Program-made: the position numbers and the translations under genes | Notes under the pieces: model-generated | Told to the model about the DNA's origin: nothing | Database searches by the model: none | Seen by the model: the letters and a program-made list of their open reading frames with translations, nothing else | Part shown: piece after piece, positions 14,484 to 26,165 of the stretch | Position numbering within the stretch: position 1 is the stretch's first letter | Layout of the letters: each line of letters begins with the position of its first letter | Source of the DNA: Syngnathus acus | Lineage: Eukaryota; Chordata; Actinopteri; Syngnathiformes; Syngnathidae | Assembly: GCF_901709675.1 (NCBI RefSeq) | Contig: NC_051103.1 | Location: 4,635,501-4,699,500 of the forward strand | Direction: 5' to 3' | Length of the DNA: 64,000 bases

Positions 14484-16720
14484 GTATTGAATTATTCTTC
14501 CTGTCACTACATGTCGCCGGCATAGATAGATGAACAAATATACAATATGTGTAGCAAATAAATAATCATTTCATCACAATCAATAATCAGTCATAGTGTT
14601 GGGAATGACTGTGTTAATGCGGTTAGCATTGCAAAGAGTAGCAGGTCGCGCGGAACTAAAACATCCAGTTTGAGACCAAAGAGAAGGGCACAACTGTCTG
14701 CAGAGGAAAAACCCCAACGACTCATAGGTCCCGTCATAGCTGAACCTTGATATCTGCCCTTTTCACATATGAAGCCAGCAGACTTTGAAGGGCTGCCTTT
14801 TTACACGCTGGACAGCGGCCAACGCTCGTCCGGCCCTCGTCTGTATAATTTGCCTTGTGTGTTCATTTAAGAGTGAAAGTGGAAATGTCTCATTGTTTGC
14901 TCCCAGCGGCTGCAACTGACATAATGTGAGGGCAGGACACTTTGCAAGCTTGGTATGTTTTTTTTTTGTTTTTTTTTATATTTAATATCAGCATTCAGAA
15001 ATCTCTCGGGGAATTATTCTTATACAATATTTGCTCCTTTTTTGACTTGGATAAAAACATTTGCTCGGCAGCTAACTTGCGGTTAGCTTAGCCTATCCTA
15101 AAAATTCAATTTCTAGTGTTGAAATTTTTTTTTTTTAGCGCGGAAGAAAAATTCTACTGCCAGAAAGTGGACAGGCTACTCAGGCTACTACAGGCTTAGC
15201 TTTTGTATAAAAGTAGTCTTTTGGTCCAGTTGCCTCCACCTAAATCTTCAATAAAGCAAATGACTAAAAATTCTCAGCAACATAGAGCACAGAATAGCTT
15301 TGGGGTGTTGCTTTCCTTTGATAAGGAAGTGGGGAAAGGGGCTTGGGGGGTCGGGGGCTTGGGGGGGGGGTCTGTGGTGAATAATTGATAGTGGCTGAGA
15401 GCGATATGAGTTTAGTTAATGTGCCCAGCAGCGCACGCTCAGAGAAGAGCTGTTAGCCATCCCACCTCAGGCCTCAAACTCACAGAGTGGAAGGAGAGAG
15501 GAACACTCATCTCGAGTTGGAGGAGAGTTTTCTATTTTAAACAAATAGTCCATCTTATAAGACATGCGGCAATATGTGTGTGTTTGGATGCATGCGCACA
15601 GCTGGCTCTGCCTGGTGGGCGTGTTGTCGGAGCCCTCCGGTTCCTTTCTCAGAGCCGTAATGGACTGCGACTGTCAGGCTCCGCAGATGCCGCTCCATAA
15701 GGACGCTTAGCTCATCCTTGTCTTCATCCTCCTCATCATCTTTCAGTCTCTTTTCAATTTACCACTGCATCAGGAGGCCCATTTTAGTATTAATATTGGA
15801 AGAGAGAGAAAAAAAAAATCCTTCATTGTACAAGGCAAGCTCGACAGTGACAATAAAATACAGAAATGATGGAAATAAAAATGTTAATATTTAGACTAAA
15901 ACCTTGAATTGGGAGAATCTCAAGAGTAGCTTCTCTCTGTAGCAGGACAAGAACCTGATGTCTGAAGTAGACATGGTCCAGCTTTTTTCAGAATCTTCTG
16001 CCATGGCAGTCTTGCTCAAGAGTACGTCAAATGTTTAACATCAGGGTCCCCCCGCAAGTCAGTCATCTAGTCAGGGACCCTTCGAGAGGCATCAAGCTGC
16101 CTGTCGTGCCGATACGGCCAAATGGAGGCTGACAGGCCGCTACATAGAGCCTAACCATCTGGAGCAAATGTGACAGCGGGGGGGGAAGACCATGTCTGCT
16201 CAATCAGGAGGAAGGGCAGGAGAGCTCGGTGACACGGACGACCAGGAGGAGAAGGTAGATATCTCGAAAGGCACACGGGAGTTCCTTTTTTTTTTTCTTC
16301 TGAGTCGAAGAAGCTGTTTGTCTTTCACCGTGCACGACAGCTCAGCAATATCGGAATAGTAGGTCGGTTGATAATTTGATGGATGGATCGCTGTAGATAG
16401 CTACGCAGATATCTATTGTTAAATCTATTGTATCCTTAGTTCTACACAACATTCAGCTTACTTTCAAAGTGACTAAATGTGTTGGTAATGAGGAAAATAG
16501 CAATTAGTAGTCCTCATCACGGATGAATTGAGAATCACGTCAAGTATTAAGATGCCATCACTCACTGGTGTAACCTTTAAGCTCAACTTGGCTGCAAGGT
16601 CTGGAGCACATTTGACAAGGCAAAGTGGAGGTGCTTGCAGGGTAAAGGGGTGTAAGGGTGGGGTGGGGTGGGTAGGGTGGCTGCTTTATTGTAGTGCCTG
16701 AGGGCGACGCTCCCAGTCAA

Positions 16721-16858
16721 TATAAATGTGCACGCTCGCTCCTGCTGTGCTCCCATTTGAGTCCAGGGACGGACGAGAGGCAGACAGACAGCACCGGGCG
16801 GGCGGGCGGGCGGGATAACAGCATCACTTTGATGAGACGCACGCTTCACACTTTGCAG
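16721..16858 (+). promoter_or_regulatory. Probable prr35 core promoter and first non-coding exon
   Basis: A TATA box (TATAAATG, 16721-16728) is followed about 30 bp later by a GC-rich leader that ends in a good donor, CTTTGCAG|GTAACT, at 16858. Inside it, 16796-16814 holds five GGG tracts separated by single C, a strong G-quadruplex candidate. A second probable non-coding exon is 17584-17636 (acceptor TTTCCTGTACCAG, donor ACAACAAG|GTACTT). A third acceptor at 19023 (CTGTTCACAG) would lead into the coding exon. Assignment to prr35 is inferred from position, strand and splice sites. An independent non-coding transcript is possible. Confidence 0.5.
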
Positions 16859-17636
16859 GTAACTTGTATTGTTGTTTGTTTTTATTACAAGTCTTCTTGC
16901 GTGTCTGGAATCATTCAAGAGACACAATATTAAAAAGTGGCTTTTATTCATTTTTTATCTTCAATAGAATTTTAAGTAGAACTAATAATGGCAATTTTTG
17001 TTGTGGTTTAATGCTTAGGAATATTAATATCATTTTGTTAAGTAATCTTGCATGGACTGTTAAACGAGGCACTTTGCCTTTGTGTGTGGCTTTGGAAACA
17101 TTTCAAAATCTTTTTTTTTTATGTCACTTTAGTTTGAACTGAAACAAATTATTTCAATGACTTTGTGTTTCATATTTTATGCAAATATTGCATTTTATAT
17201 TTAGATTTGTATTCAATTTAATTATAATGAAATGTGTGTGTGTCGTGAATGGGGAAAATGGAAATGAAAAATGAAATATAAAGCTGGGCTTCTGCTTGGA
17301 AGCAATGGATGGATAAATGAGATCATTTTACAAAAAGCAGTGTTACAAATTATAGTTAATTTTTCACAAGTGTGATTTTAAAAATGCAAGGAAATAGTCA
17401 TTTAAATCATAGACGATTAACTAGTAATATTAATCATTGGAATAACTGAATTACAATAATAATACTAATAGTGATCCCTGTTATTGTTATACATAATCTT
17501 TGAGGAAAAGGTGATAAATTAAAACCAACAAAACAGATCATTTAACATTTGTTTTTTTGTTTTTGTTTTGTTTCCTGTACCAGGACTGTTGTGTTCTTGG
17601 AAGAAGACGACTCCCAATCCCTGAAATCACAACAAG

Positions 17637-19023
17637 GTACTTGAATAGAAATAAATACGTGGCCATTTTTGAACGCTTGCCCGCAGAGTGTCACTTTTGT
17701 GTCTACTGATGCATGCCAAAGTGCTTCGAGTGTGTCCGTAATTTCGACAATAGATGTTCAAGTGCTTCATCGACTTTAAAAGCCCAAAACAAGACCGCAG
17801 GCTTGGGATATGGGCTTGGGGTGGGAGGGGGGTCTCAAAGTGCACAGTCAGATAGCGAGTGATCCAGATATAGTGGCCTGAAGAGGATGAAACTGTACTG
17901 TAAAAAAAAATGTTTTTATTGATTGTCTGGTAATAGCAGCTGTTCGGCTCCATTATGAGATAAAAGGGGGGGGGGGTCAGAGCCCCGAGGCGGACAAGCG
18001 AGTCAATGAATCGGGCTTCAACAGAACAACGAAAGCCGCCAGCATCTACGGGCAGAGGTGGCAAAAGTATGGTGACAAAAAGACTAAACTTGTTTTTCAA
18101 GTTCAAAATAATGAATAATTCCTCATTTGACACAAAACTCCACACAGGAAGGCCGAAGCCCAAATGACGTCCTCAAACCTGTTAGGCAGACATGCTAACC
18201 ACTCGCATTATGTTGCCTGTGTTTGGCTTCAATTAATATATATTTGAAACACTTTTCATATCTTCAGCTCTTTTATCTTCGAATGGCCTGCGGATAAAGA
18301 CGAAATGAAAGCCTTAAAGCGGAATCTTTTAAATGAAGGCTCCTCGCACCCGCATTCAGCGCAGAGCACTCCCTAAAGTGAAACAAGATAATCGTTTCTT
18401 TTATCGTTCATGATGAGAGGGATTTGTTTTTGACGGCAATGACAATAAACATTAGGGCGTAAAAGTTCTTAACTAGCAAAATCAGACCTAGTTCAGGAGC
18501 GCTAGTGAACTTATTCACCGTGTCTTGACCCAGATCCCAGTCCTGCCGCTAACGATGCCCCTCAAGGCATGACGCCAAGTCCTCATTAGTAACCACCCCC
18601 ACTACTTTATCTTCTTTATCACAGTCTGGACTCGTCTTGCGTGTTAGTTGGCCTTCAAGGTTTCTGGTCCCGAACACTAGGGGCCATCCCTAACCCCGCC
18701 CAGGTGCACAGCGCCACTGTCGTGTCCCATTTGCCTCCGAGGCTTTATCCTCACTCTGGCCTGGTATTCTGGTGGAACTAATGAGGAGTGGCAGGTACAG
18801 TGAGAAGCTCAAGTTAGCTTCATGGTGAGATGACCTTTTCCTCAGGTAGACAACACATGCAGTCTTAAAGAAAGAAAAAAAAAAAAGACATCATTGCACC
18901 TCAAGGGTGATGTGTAAACTTTTGTGCTCAAGGGCTGCGTTTGATTTTTAAACGGACAGATGGGCCAGGTCAAATGAAATGTCAAAATGTAACATTCAAG
19001 AAAATCATCTTGTCTGTTCACAG
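17637..19023 (+). other. Probable intron in the prr35 5' region
   Basis: No gene is seen. A long minus-strand ORF (17627-18163) has low-complexity composition and no family resemblance. The second copy of the dispersed GGGCC repeat lies at 18924-18971. There are poly-A/T runs near 17101 and 18873. Confidence 0.45.
18924..18971. repeat. Dispersed repeat fragment, copy 2
   Basis: Related to 7645-7685: it shares CTCAAGGGC, TTTGATTT and CAGATGGGCCAGGTC in the same order. It lies in the presumed prr35 5' intron. Confidence 0.5.
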
Positions 19024-19153
19024 GCACTAAGAAAATGCATCTGAACGTCGCCAACCGTCCTCAAAGCTGAGGGGCAAATGATCATAAATCGATTGCAACT
19101 AGTCTTGTGAATGATCTTAACCTGAATACATTTCCCAAATATCGAGAGCAGTC

Positions 19154-21344
19154 ATGTCCAAGGACGACGTTTGCAAAGTGACATCTGCCAGCAAACACAA
19201 GGAGCGCAAACCCAAGAAGCCTCACTACATCCCTCGTCCGTGGGGCAAGCCCTACAACTACAAATGCTTCCAGTGTCCCTTCACCTGCATGGAGAAGTCC
19301 CACCTGTACAACCACATGAAATACAGCCTGTGCAAGAACTCTCTGTCCCTGCTCATCGAGTCAGACTGGCCCTACAAAAAGGGCAACAATGTCTTGCACC
19401 CTAACCAGCTGCGGCCGCTACAGCAGAGCCTCCGCGGGGCGGGGAAAGAAGCCCAGGACCAGGCGACACAGATTGAGGAGGGGCAGCAGAGGAGCGTGGA
19501 GGAGCAAGTGGACGATGGGGAAAACCAAAGACAGGAAGCAGAGGAGGCTCGGACATTGGCGAAAGAGCGCGCCGAAAAAGGGGACGCGGGAGAATGCAAA
19601 GCAGATTCTCAGTTGTTGATGGCAGACATGCTCTCCCTGGAAGACCAGCTCCTGCGAGCGCGCTCTGTGGAGGTGGAGGCCCAGTTGAAACATTACAAGA
19701 CACTATCCAAGACCTGTTTGACAGCTCCCGGGTCGCTCTCAGACCAGTGGCGCCTCCTAACCGCCAGCAAGGCCAAAACGGAAAGCGCTCAGGCGGGAAT
19801 GAACAGTTCGATCCCATGTTACCCTCCCCCGTCAAACCTGGCGGACTACCAGGACCCCAACGGGCTCAACCTTTCCGTACTCGGGGTGGGTTATCCCATC
19901 GGTCCGAGTCTTTTCTCCTACATGAACTCTGCGCTTCCCTCCACTCCAACCCACGCGCAGCTCGCCCAGCTCCCGTTCCTGGCTTCTGCCGCCCAGCTGA
20001 TTCATCCAGCCTCAGGCAGCCAAACAGACAGAACTCTCATCCCCTCACGGCTCTACTACCCTTTCCTGTGCGAACACAGCTTTGGACTGGCGTCCAGTCA
20101 GAGTGATAGCAGTAAAGGACACAAAACATCCACAAACACTGTCGATGCACTTTCTTTATCTGGTTTCCAGCCCAAAGTGAATCTGTGGAAAGTGCCCGCC
20201 TTAAGGCCTGGGGCCGCCACGGTTTCCCCTGTCGCTCGGATGTCACCTCAGGGAGGTTCTTCCGACCCGGCCTACAGGCTGGGGGATAAAGCGCAAGCCA
20301 AAGAAAGTAAAACGAGTTGGGCTCTCAAGAGGACGGGCGGACCCATAGAAGTTCCTGTCGAAAAGAAGCCGACGATGGGCTTCACTTTGGAATTTCTCAA
20401 GAACACCCAGACAAGTCCTACTCTAAATATGACATCAGACAAACTTGGGTAAGTGTTTGACTGCAAATTATTTTAATAACAGCTGAAAAGATGTTTGCGA
20501 CAAAAAAAACAACAACCATAGAGTAAAAGCAGAATACTTTTCTCTTCTTTTGAACATTTCACTTTTCAGTTCACAGAATTTGCACCCCAAGACCAAGTCA
20601 TCAGAATCCTCGTATGCAGATCATCTCACCAGTCCAAAAAGAGAAGTATCCTCTCACAGCGGCCAAGATCCCATGACCACGCTCCCCAGAGGGGACGGGG
20701 CCTCGGAGTCAGTGGCCACTCTCCTCAATGACCTCTCAAAGGCCTTGCAGGAGTATCAGGAAGCCGAGCGCAACATCTCCCACCTGGAGAAGGAGGACCT
20801 CCCTGTCCAGTACCATCTTTGGGAGCACCTGAGCAAAATCCGAAACGAGCTCTCGCACATCCATCAAGCTCTGGAGCGAACGACTCGCCAGAGCGACGGC
20901 CCGTTGGACCTTTCGTTCAAGAGAGACTCCACCGACTCGAAGGGTTTCAGCCTGAAGGACACCATCGCAGAGACGGACGAGGAGGAAGAGGAGGAGGAGG
21001 AGGACAAGGTGGAAGAGGAGCGGAAAGCCACGAGAGCTTCGCTGGAAACTCGTAAGCAGTCGCTGGACATGCTGATCAAGATAAGTAACCCCGGAGCATC
21101 GGCGGTGACCTCGGACGTCCTGACTCAAGGAGCGCTGGCAATCAGGCACAGCCCCGCCGAGGCCTTATGGCCAAGCAGAACCACAAAGTGCGAAGCAGAC
21201 TCCAGCGTGCTGCTCTGCCCCGACGGCAGATCTGTCATGTTTGCAGACATCCCGTGTTCGGCCAAAGCAGCTAAAAGACCGTCGTCCATACAGCGAGCGG
21301 AGGGGCAGTGTCCGCAAAGCCCTTTGCAAGCGGCAGACAATTAA
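19154..21344 (+). CDS. prr35: Proline-rich protein 35, ZNF750-like C2H2/CtBP-motif protein
   Basis: Two coding exons, 19154-20448 and 20570-21344, encode 689 residues. The N terminus (about 17-62) carries the block shared by PRR35 and ZNF750: KPKKPHYIPRPWGKPYNYKC, then an atypical zinc finger with C38, C41, H54 and C60. LNLSVLGVGYP and TTKCEADSSV in the middle and C-terminal parts match human PRR35 as I recall it, so PRR35 rather than ZNF750. Residues about 85-145 are a charged, Glu/Gln-rich stretch. PLDLS at about 543-547 is a CtBP co-repressor motif of PxDLS type, followed by an acidic run of glutamates near 565. Family knowledge suggests a nuclear transcriptional regulator, but PRR35 is poorly studied. 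The best polyadenylation signal is AATAAA at 21607-21612. The human orthologue sits on 16p13.3, as does STUB1. Confidence 0.92.
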
Positions 21345-22474
21345 TCACATTGTGGCCACAAAAAATATCAAGTTGTCTAAGGCTCTGTACATTTCCGATA
21401 AAAGACACGTCACACACACGCACTGTTAACTTTTGATTGTCACAGGGTTGTCGGCACAATCAATTTGAGAATCGTTTCCACCACTTTGTGAATAATGTGT
21501 AAAGAAATCGTACACTCTTTTAAAGGGTAAATGATTTTATGAAGACAATTTTATGTCTGTTGTGAATTCACTGAAAATAACATTGTATTATACACACTTT
21601 TCTTGGAATAAAAACAGGAATAATAAATTTGAATGTCATTTCAAGGGGGGGGGAACTCAACTTAAAAATACATTTGATGTCCTTTTTGTTCAAAACTGCA
21701 ATTTTTCTAATATCAAATGTGTGCCTCATCTCATTGAAGGCTGGGTAACACTGACCTGATGAAGCGTTCAGGTTAAGGTCTATCAACACTCCGCTATGAG
21801 GTCGGACGTAGTCAAAAAGTCAAGCAGCTCCTCAGGCCATGAGTGTCACCTGAATCACCTCCTGCAAAGGTCAGTGATCCTCAAGTTCATCAGTGGCAGG
21901 AGAAAAAGGGAGAACGGAGGACACCCAATAAGGAGCAGAGCTGCGTCCGGTGGCCTCTTCAACACCGAGCGAAAGGTCAGCTGACATAACCGCTAAAGCC
22001 CAAGTATTCACTTTGCTTTACATTTTGCAACTTATTCCAAGGTAGATTAAGGTCATTTTCATCATCTACATGTGAAACCCCGTAATGACAAAGGGAGAAA
22101 TGCTTTGTTGATTCAAATTTTAAAAATTTAAGAAACGAATAATAAAGGTCAACTGTGAGCCTTATATTTTCTCTTATTTTATATTATAGTTTCTGTAGCA
22201 CTTTGAGATTCTTTATCATTATTATTATATTGACAGGTGTGCATTGCCAATGTGAGCATTTAATAATGGAATACATCTACCAGTATTCAGAAAGAAAATG
22301 TAACTGTGTCACAGTTCCCGAAAAAAAAAAAAACAATCAGGTAGATTTATTAAAAATCTGGATTATTGTACATCAAATTTTTAATACAGGTCTCTCAAAA
22401 TTGTTTCCTAAATAAGCTTTCTCACATCATCTGAGTCAGAATAGAAATATGACTTGATGTTCTCGTTTGTTGTC
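21345..22474. other. prr35 3' UTR and intergenic DNA
   Basis: Contains the prr35 3' UTR, ending near 21630, then AT-rich DNA without a gene. Around 22060-22110 the words CCCCGTAATGACAAAG resemble a repeat tail common in fish DNA transposons of Tc1 type. This is a weak match and is not delimited. Confidence 0.45.
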
Positions 22475-22597
22475 TGAAAAAAAGGAGGAAAAGTCAATCA
22501 AGAATTTGATTTTCAATTTTAGTCCAACAAAAATGGAAAACCAGCTCTACTTGTTTGGGATTCCGGAAGTTGTCACCAACTGCATTCTACATACTGA

Positions 22598-22612
22598 CCA
22601 GGAGATGGCGAC
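22598..22612 (+). promoter_or_regulatory. CTCF-like motif at the outer edge of the left arm
   Basis: CCAGGAGATGGCGAC matches the CTCF core with two deviations. Its mirror copy in the right arm is at about 35800-35813 on the minus strand. Confidence 0.3.
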
Positions 22613-22709
22613 AGTGTGCCGCCTGAAAACAATGTAGTGATGTGTAATGGCCAGGTTGCTCGATCGTTTTTAATTTCCAGGGTAAACCGAAGCAGTCATC
22701 TCGACAGGT

Positions 22710-22725
22710 CACCTGGTGGCGCTAG
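22710..22725 (+). promoter_or_regulatory. CTCF-like motif in the left arm
   Basis: CACCTGGTGGCGCTAG retains the GGTGGCGCTA half of the CTCF core. The mirror copy at 35594-35609 on the minus strand is identical over these bases. The pair is therefore in convergent orientation around the satellite. Confidence 0.4.
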
Positions 22726-22781
22726 TGCGCAAAGCGCCGTTCGACATGCAGGAGAAGAAGTTTGCCTTGGCTCGGTGGACG

Positions 22782-22789
22782 TGACGTCA
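22782..22789. promoter_or_regulatory. CRE (TGACGTCA) upstream of the left-arm candidate exon
   Basis: A perfect palindromic CREB/ATF site lies 63 bp upstream of an ATG set in AAGATGGCGCCC, which also matches the YY1 motif AANATGGCG. The CRE is retained in the right arm at 35530-35537. CRE plus YY1 next to a spliced-looking exon is a typical TATA-less promoter layout. Confidence 0.55.
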
Positions 22790-22851
22790 GACCCTCAGGT
22801 AAATTGAAAACAGGTGTGCACCAGGGAGTTATCAAATACGGATGAAGCAAG

Positions 22852-25800
22852 ATGGCGCCCGACCGCGTGGCATTCTCTCAGGTAAGCGTGCACACGAGCA
22901 AATGTTTGTCGTCTGTTGCTGTTTCTCACGACGTCATTTTCCTTGTGGCAGGATTTTCGCAATCAATGGACGTAACTGCGTTTGAGGTTTGAGCGCAGCG
23001 CGTCTCAATGCACTTGCTTTTGCATCATTTAGCAGTGTTTCAAAACTTTCTCGTGTGTTTTTAATGCTGGGCAGCTCTTTTTTTGTTTGTTTCATTTTGT
23101 TCTTGTGCGTTGAACTATAAGTGTTTGTTTGACTCAAGTCAATATGTTTGCCCGTAGTCAAACAAATACAAAAATGTTTTTTTTTAATTGTAATTGTTAA
23201 AATAGAGTGGTATTTGATTTCACATTGGTATGCCAACGTATATATGAATGCGAGTTTTTCCATTTCGAAATCAAACCCTAACGCTCCAAAAATTAACCAA
23301 AACGGCGCCAGCATTCATTCTCGTACGTTGGAACTATTTGCAAGCGTGTATTTTCTCGGCTTTGCTCCGGACATCCCGTTTTGGACGGCTCAGCTACGCC
23401 GTCGTTTGTGGACTGCAAACTTGAATCATCCGCACGACGTGAGGTAAGTTGAATGAATATAAAACGATGTCTATGTTCCGTCTTATGGGTGTTTTAGAAT
23501 GGGATAGCGGTTGTAATTCCTCAAGATAGCTTTCTTATATCAAGAGTTTCTGTGCCTGAGATGGGAATGGGTCCTTTTTTTTTGTACATGAATGCTATAG
23601 CACAAATGTAGTTGCCAGCACTCAATTAATGGCACCTTGCGTGTTTTTCCAGGGTTGAACAGAATCAATGAGGAAAGGACCAATTCCACACCCAGTCAAG
23701 AATCAAGCAGCATGCCAACGTGGACATGTCATGTGTGGGGATCATTTGACCAGGAGGGGGCAGTGTTGTGCTCTGGTTGCCTTTGGTTATGGGTGCACGC
23801 CGGAAAGGTTGCCTTGAAATGAGGGCAGGTGTTTAAGGGTCTGATGGTGGGACTTGCTTAAGAGGTGCGCTGTAGTTGTAGTTGAGGTTGTGGCTTGTCT
23901 GGATCCAGAGCAGCGTTGTCTTGTGCGAGGATAGCGGTTGAAAGCCGGCCGGCGCTTTGGGGGAGGACTTCAATTTTTGCACATGCGAAGCCCTTTGAGA
24001 CTTGACTGTGGGCAATAGAAATGAGCTTGACTTGACTCGGTCCGTCACACCGATCGATACAACCAAATCCTTGTCGTGTTTAGCCCCTTTTATGTTTCAG
24101 GTTTTGTGGAGGAACCAGCTTGGGTACCCATAGCAGAAGGCCAATGCCCAATTTTGCTATTGTGCTAGGATTGCCATTGACGGCGCATTGTAACCTTTGG
24201 GGGAGGACGGCGTCGCGTCGATGGACACAAACAAAACTTTGACGTGGAGCCGAATGTCCAATTTTTCAATATGACTTGTTGACTATTGTAACATTTTGTC
24301 ATTTTCTAACCTACCACTGTCGTACTTGCGTTTTGTTCTCCCCTCAGTGTAGGGCGACGTTGGAGCGAGCCGGTCCTGAATGTTTAATTTTGCAATATGA
24401 CTTGTAACATTTTCTTTACTGTCATACTTGGGTTCTTTGTTGTCCCCTCGGTGTAGGGCGACGTTGGAGCGAGCCGGTCCCGAATGTCCAATTTTGCAAT
24501 ATGACTTGCAACATTTTGTCATTTTCTAACCTACCACTGTCATACTTGCGTCATTTGTTCACCCCTTGGTGTAGGGCGGCGTTGGAGCGAGCCGGTCCAC
24601 GAGGAACCACCGGTCGAGGTTGCTCAAGACATAATGACGCGAGCAGCGCACAACTCATTGCATGTTCTGCCTTTTGCAGACTGGACGCAAAAGGGGGGGG
24701 ACGCCCGACCCGGCGACCGTAACCAAGAGTAGCTAGACGCTGTGATCAAGTAAGCAAGTGACCTCCAACTTGGGGTGCTCTGAGTTTCTGACATTGTTTC
24801 TGCAGATGGCGACCGGGACGCGACACGATCCGATCAGAAGTGGACGGACTGCTGTGGCATCACTCTGAAGAATCCTGCAGCCGGCCGGGTTCTGAGGGAG
24901 ACCCGCTTCCCTGGAGGCGATGACCTGCGTAGCTTCAATGCGTGAAATTGAGTTTTTATTTAATTTTTTTAATTCACACCAGTGGTGTCCAAACGTCTGA
25001 GGGCCGCATACTGAAACAAATTCCCAATTGTTTGACACAAATTCATTAAACACACGAATCAATCATGACATTTTGCTCTTAATATTTTGTGCTACTGCTA
25101 CAAAACGGTATTCATTTTGAAGGTCATTCATGTGGTGTCTTGATAAACCTGACCTTGACACAGCAAAAATGAGGATAAACTACTGTATGTCTGCGTCTGA
25201 GTGAAATTTTGAACAGATGATTTGACTTTTAAAAAGCATATCTTAATATTTGATGATGCCGTTGATCAGTCGTATTTTGGCGCTCACCTAGTGGCCCGTG
25301 TCCAATGGGCTTTTGTGGCAAATAGCCCCTAGGCTGCCGTTTGGACACCAATGGTGACGTGTGTGTAGGGCTGCACGTGTATTGGAAAACTGCCATATGG
25401 TGGTATGTTATTGACATGCACTTTAAGAAAGAAAATTTGTTTTTTAATGTGGCCTAATGAAACGAGCTCTGTTTTCTTGCCTTAGTACTTGTAATTATTT
25501 TAGAAGATGACAAGTCATTGACGCAAGTTAATGTTAACATCTAACTGATCTCCTTCAGATCAAATAGTTCATTTCCATCCCAAGTTTTGGCATGACTTTG
25601 CTCAATGCAATGGTCTGGCCCAATACTGCCATATCACTCATTTTCCAATATGTTGTGCAGCCTTGATTGAGGGCAAACGCGCAGCGACGGCAAGCGACCG
25701 TGCAAGCGAGACTTTTGTGCTTGTGTCTTGCAAGGTGGAAGCGAAGCTGCACAAAACGAAGAGCAGGCAGACGGAGGCCATGAGCCCCGGGATTGGCGAG

Positions 25801-26165
25801 CGGGGCGAGCGCAAAGGAAGAAATCACCCCAAGAAAAGCAGTCGCCATGTGATGAAGAGGAAGGAGCCTGATGCATGACTGGCCAGAGGTGACATGGCAA
25901 TCAAATGTACAAGGAGAGCGTACACACTTCTTTTTTTAATCTCATTTCCTTATTTGTCTCGCAGGGCTCGCTCACGTGGCGTCGGAGGGACGGGAGCAGT
26001 TCCTCAAATGAAGATGAGTACCATCTGCCGGTCACTGAGTACGTCGACAGAAGTGAACCGCATGCCGTCTTTTTGCAGTTGTGCGAGGCAGAGGAAGAGT
26101 CCAAACGTCGCACACCGGCCCGGAGCGGACCTGGACCCGAACCTTCAGCAGACCTTCGCCCGTGA
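22852..26165 (+). CDS. Candidate small two-exon gene in the left arm (hypothetical)
   Basis: I do not recognise this protein. Exon 22852-22881 encodes MAPDRVAFSQ and ends at a consensus donor, CTCTCAG|GTAAGC, in phase 0. A strong acceptor (pyrimidine tract then CGCAG) at 25964 opens an exon in phase 0, 25965-26165. That exon is hydrophilic and acidic, includes EDEYHLPVTEYVDRSEPHAV and EAEEESKRR, and ends at TGA. Joined, they give 76 residues. Other internal segments also have splice-like edges (for example acceptor TTGTGGCAG near 22952 and TTTCCAG near 23652), so the true transcript may have more exons or be non-coding. A CRE and YY1-like site lie upstream, and a polyadenylation signal is at 26869-26874. 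The right-arm copy is broken. Coding status is uncertain. Confidence 0.3.
23748..23765 (+). promoter_or_regulatory. CTCF-like core motif inside the left-arm-only segment
   Basis: ACCAGGAGGGGGCAGTG is a close CTCF core match (CCASYAGRKGGCRSY with one deviation). It lies in the 3.13 kb absent from the right arm. Confidence 0.4.
24251..24600 (+). repeat. Three tandem copies of a 105-125 bp unit
   Basis: Units begin at about 24251, 24376 and 24481. Each contains GAATGT[CT][CT]AATTTT, CAATATGACTTG, AACATTTT, an ACTGTC[AG]TACTTG-like stretch and a 3' core GTGTAGGGCG[AG]CGTTGGAG followed by CGAGCCGGTCC. The middle unit is shorter through an internal deletion. The cores are the best conserved part. 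The repeat lies within the 3.13 kb missing from the right arm. Confidence 0.85.
24980..25353. mobile_element. Probable hAT-type non-autonomous element
   Basis: Terminal inverted repeats CAGTGGTGTCCAAAC and GTTTGGACACCAATG bound 374 bp. The ends and the internal GAGGGCCGCAT and TAGTGGCCCGTG words resemble the common vertebrate hAT MITEs. I do not see a convincing 8 bp target duplication, so either the element is old or the edges are slightly off. It lies in the left-arm-only segment. Confidence 0.55.

Larger units (their letters stand above)
6004..16720. other. Gene desert between the pentraxin and prr35
   Basis: About 10.7 kb without a recognisable protein gene or structured RNA. It begins with the pentraxin 3' UTR. 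Simple repeats include GT runs near 8957-8973 and 12275-12297, CA near 14040-14061, AATA-type near 14166-14203, poly-C at 11868-11879 and 12122-12138, and many poly-T tracts. A dispersed repeat lies at 7645-7685 and a CTCF-like site at 14466-14483. Several stretches have balanced composition with homeobox- and MEF2-like words (for example 6800-6880, 8730-8930 and 14830-14940) and could be conserved non-coding elements. I cannot test conservation here. The longest ORFs, such as 13143-13562 on the minus strand, show no domain or codon bias. Confidence 0.6.

Noticed and set aside
17627-18163. 178-residue minus-strand ORF upstream of prr35
   Set aside because: No recognisable domain and no codon bias, and it overlaps a plausible non-coding exon and intron of prr35.
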